This document shows positions 5,800-6,932 of a stretch of 6,932 nt of DNA, piece after piece (position 1 is the first letter of the stretch; each line of letters starts with the position of its first letter). The stretch covers positions 1-6,932 of the forward strand of contig JAKVCE010000117.1 of the NCBI GenBank assembly GCA_022447405.1. Reading direction: 5' to 3'. The DNA is from Planctomycetota bacterium. Its GTDB lineage: Bacteria > Planctomycetota > UBA1135 > GCA-002686595. The notes under the pieces are model-generated. The model did no database searches. It worked only from the letters and a program-made list of their open reading frames with translations, and was not told the origin of the DNA. The position numbers and the translations under genes are program-made.

Positions 5800-5851
5800 C
5801 GCCTCTCGCCTCTTTGCTGCTCAAGAGAGCGCAGGGCCGAGCCAAGAGGCG
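5800..5851 (+). repeat. Tandem CGCCTCT repeat and inverted repeat in the DUF3050 leader
   Basis: CGCCTCT occurs twice head to tail (5800-5806, 5807-5813). The second copy plus a T forms CGCCTCTT, which is the exact reverse complement of AAGAGGCG at 5844-5851 across a 29-nt loop. A competing short stem pairs CTCTT (5810-5814) with AAGAG (5823-5827). The region lies 36-88 nt before the start codon, so it could be leader structure or an operator. No clear -35/-10 pair was found here. Confidence 0.35.
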
Positions 5852-5887
5852 CGGCGCGCTCACCAACTCCAAACCCAGAGAAGAATC

Positions 5888-6739
5888 ATGACTAGCTTTT
5901 GGCTCGCTGACAGAAACCGCTCGGAAGCAGAGGATCGGACGCCCCCGCGCGTTCGCCAGCTTCAAGACAACATCGAAGACGCCCGACAGGCCCTCATCTC
6001 TCACCCGGTCTACGCCCGCGTGAACAGCGTCGAGAGCATGCACGTCTTCATGTCCTTCCACATCTGGGCCGTCTGGGACTTCATGTGCCTCCTGAAGGGC
6101 CTCCAGGTCAACCTGAGCTGCGTCGAGGTCCCTTGGTACCCGAAGGGCGACCGCAAGCTCCGCCGCCTGGTGAACGAGATCGTCGTCGCTGAGGAGACAG
6201 ACGAGGACGGTCGGGGCAGCTACTCGGCCCACTTCGAGCTCTACCTCGACGCCATGGATCAGTGCGGCGCCGACGCCGAGAGCGTGCACGCCTTCATCGA
6301 CGCCCTCCGGCGCGGCGAAGACGTCGCCACAGCGCTGGACGTCGCCAGCCCCCCTGAGGGCGCGCGCGCCTTCTCTTTGGACACCTGCGACATCCTCGCC
6401 TCGGGCTCTATCCCGTCGATCGCCGCGGCCTTCACCTTTGGACGCGAGGACGTGGTGCCCTTGATGTTCCAGGAGATCCTGGACCAGGTGAAGGAGTCGG
6501 AGCTCGCTGGCTACGACCGCTTCATCTACTACCTCGACCGCCACATCGCTGTCGACGCGGACGAGCACGGCCCCATGGCCTTCGAGATGATCGACCTCCT
6601 GTGCGGGGACGACGAGGCGAAGTGGGCTGAGGCTGAGGCCGCCGCGCGTGGCCACATCGAGAGCCGCATCCGGCTCTGGGACAGCGCCCTCGAGGCGATC
6701 GAGCGCTTGGACCAGGCGCGTGTCCGCAAGAGCGCCTGA
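5888..6739 (+). CDS. DUF3050 family protein (predicted heme-oxygenase-like fold)
   Basis: The function is not known. From memory of the family, the pattern is that of DUF3050: HPVYARV (39-45), FHIWAVWDFMCLLKGLQ (57-73), VPWYP (81-85), NEIVVAEETDE (96-106), AHFELYLDAM (114-123), AAAFTFGRED (179-188), RHIAVDADEHGPMA (218-231), LLCGDDEAKW (237-246) and RIRLWD (260-265). It is almost all helical with no signal peptide or membrane segment, so cytoplasmic. The family is placed in the heme-oxygenase-like superfamily. H58, E97/E102/E103, H115, H219, D223 and H227 look like ligands of a mono- or di-iron centre as in heme-oxygenase-like diiron oxidases, but this is inference. The ATG has GAGAAG 4 nt upstream. 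It stands alone, 195 nt after rsmB and 59 nt before the next gene, so the neighbours give no clue to substrate. Confidence 0.85.
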   Translation: MTSFWLADRNRSEAEDRTPPRVRQLQDNIEDARQALISHPVYARVNSVESMHVFMSFHIWAVWDFMCLLKGLQVNLSCVEVPWYPKGDRKLRRLVNEIVVAEETDEDGRGSYSAHFELYLDAMDQCGADAESVHAFIDALRRGEDVATALDVASPPEGARAFSLDTCDILASGSIPSIAAAFTFGREDVVPLMFQEILDQVKESELAGYDRFIYYLDRHIAVDADEHGPMAFEMIDLLCGDDEAKWAEAEAAARGHIESRIRLWDSALEAIERLDQARVRKSA

Positions 6740-6783
6740 GCCGCAGATACAGGGCCGCTCTTCGCGTCTTCGCCTTGCCGCCG

Positions 6784-6789
6784 TATCCT
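6784..6789 (+). promoter_or_regulatory. -10-like TATCCT just before the last start codon
   Basis: TATCCT matches the -10 consensus at four of six positions and ends 9 nt before ATG 6799. If used, transcription would start about 2-4 nt before the ATG, giving a near-leaderless mRNA, which would agree with the lack of a Shine-Dalgarno. No clear -35 is present, so confidence is low. Confidence 0.25.
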
Positions 6790-6798
6790 CTGTGGGCC

Positions 6799-6932
6799 AT
6801 GCCCACGAGACGACGGAACGAAGAAGACCAAGAAGAGCGCCGCCCTCGCGGCTCTCGCAGCAGAAACACCGGCTTCCCCGTGGGCCCAGCCCTCGGGGTC
6901 GTCGCGTTGATTGCCCTCGCCTACTTCGGCAC
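6799..6932 (+). CDS. Hypothetical protein, N-terminus only, probable membrane anchor
   Basis: Open from ATG 6799 to the right edge, with 44 complete codons and no stop. I do not recognise the protein. Residues 1-24 are very polar and Arg/Glu-rich (MPTRRRNEEDQEERRPRG at the start), followed by a hydrophobic run PALGVVALIALAYFG (30-44) that continues to the edge. The layout, basic cytoplasmic end then hydrophobic helix, fits a single N-terminal membrane anchor or a first transmembrane helix; there is no lipobox or cleavage site in view. Codon choice, mostly G or C in the third position, agrees with the neighbours. There is no Shine-Dalgarno before the ATG (GTGGGCC only). It could be chance coding because it is short, but its position after a complete gene and its charged-then-hydrophobic design favour a real gene. 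Confidence 0.5.
   Translation, partial: MPTRRRNEEDQEERRPRGSRSRNTGFPVGPALGVVALIALAYFG

Noticed and set aside
5749..5895. 48-codon open frame in the DUF3050 leader that overlaps its start codon
   Set aside because: GAGGGG is only 1 nt from its ATG, and it uses AGA, CCA, TCA and ACT far more than the neighbouring genes. Chance reading frame is more likely, although a leader peptide cannot be excluded.
5540..6655. Minus-strand open frame of 371 codons across the end of rsmB and most of the DUF3050 gene
   Set aside because: It runs through two well-supported plus-strand genes and the gap between them. The product is repetitive Val/Glu/Asp/Ala with no recognisable motif.
1..6932. Mobile elements, CRISPR, tRNA/rRNA genes, toxin-antitoxin or phage-defence modules
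   Set aside because: I saw no transposase or integrase motif, no spaced repeat array, no cloverleaf and no long conserved RNA. The genes are housekeeping apart from the DUF3050 gene and the unfinished last frame, so a new multi-gene system is not supported.

Overview
The window is very GC-rich and gene-dense, and it comes from a Gram-negative bacterium: it carries two enzymes of Kdo (lipopolysaccharide core sugar) synthesis. The high GC, the Asp/Glu-rich proteins, the M50 protease next to scpA and the bacterial kleisin suggest a deltaproteobacteria-like lineage such as Myxococcota or Bradymonadota. That placement is an inference from style and gene content, not from a marker search.

Layout. 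Bases 1-1218, minus strand: kdsD (arabinose-5-phosphate isomerase) followed by kdsC (Kdo-8-phosphate phosphatase, cut by the left edge), two steps of CMP-Kdo supply. Bases 1219-1361: a divergent control region with a clear -10 for kdsD lying in a 7-bp inverted repeat, a candidate plus-strand promoter, and a GC-rich hairpin that abuts the next start codon. Bases 1362-2962, plus strand: an M50 (site-2-protease-like) membrane metalloprotease tightly followed by scpA, the kleisin of the SMC condensin, with no scpB next to it. Bases 3062-5692, plus strand: thioredoxin, fmt (formylates initiator Met-tRNA) and rsmB (16S rRNA m5C methyltransferase). fmt and rsmB overlap and are probably translated together. 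Bases 5693-5887: a 195-nt gap with a hairpin after rsmB and repeats in the leader of the next gene. Bases 5888-6739: a DUF3050 protein, predicted to have a heme-oxygenase-like helical fold and to carry a possible metal site. Bases 6799-6932: the N-terminus of an unidentified, probably membrane-anchored protein, cut by the right edge.

Most of the window is housekeeping: envelope sugar synthesis, chromosome segregation, redox, translation initiation and ribosome modification. I see no mobile element, CRISPR array, tRNA, rRNA or toxin-antitoxin pair, and no clear new multi-gene system. The best leads are the uncharacterised DUF3050 gene with its His/Glu/Asp pattern, the hairpin that may couple kdsC translation to kdsD, the palindrome over the kdsD promoter, scpA without scpB, and a divergent central region in RsmB.
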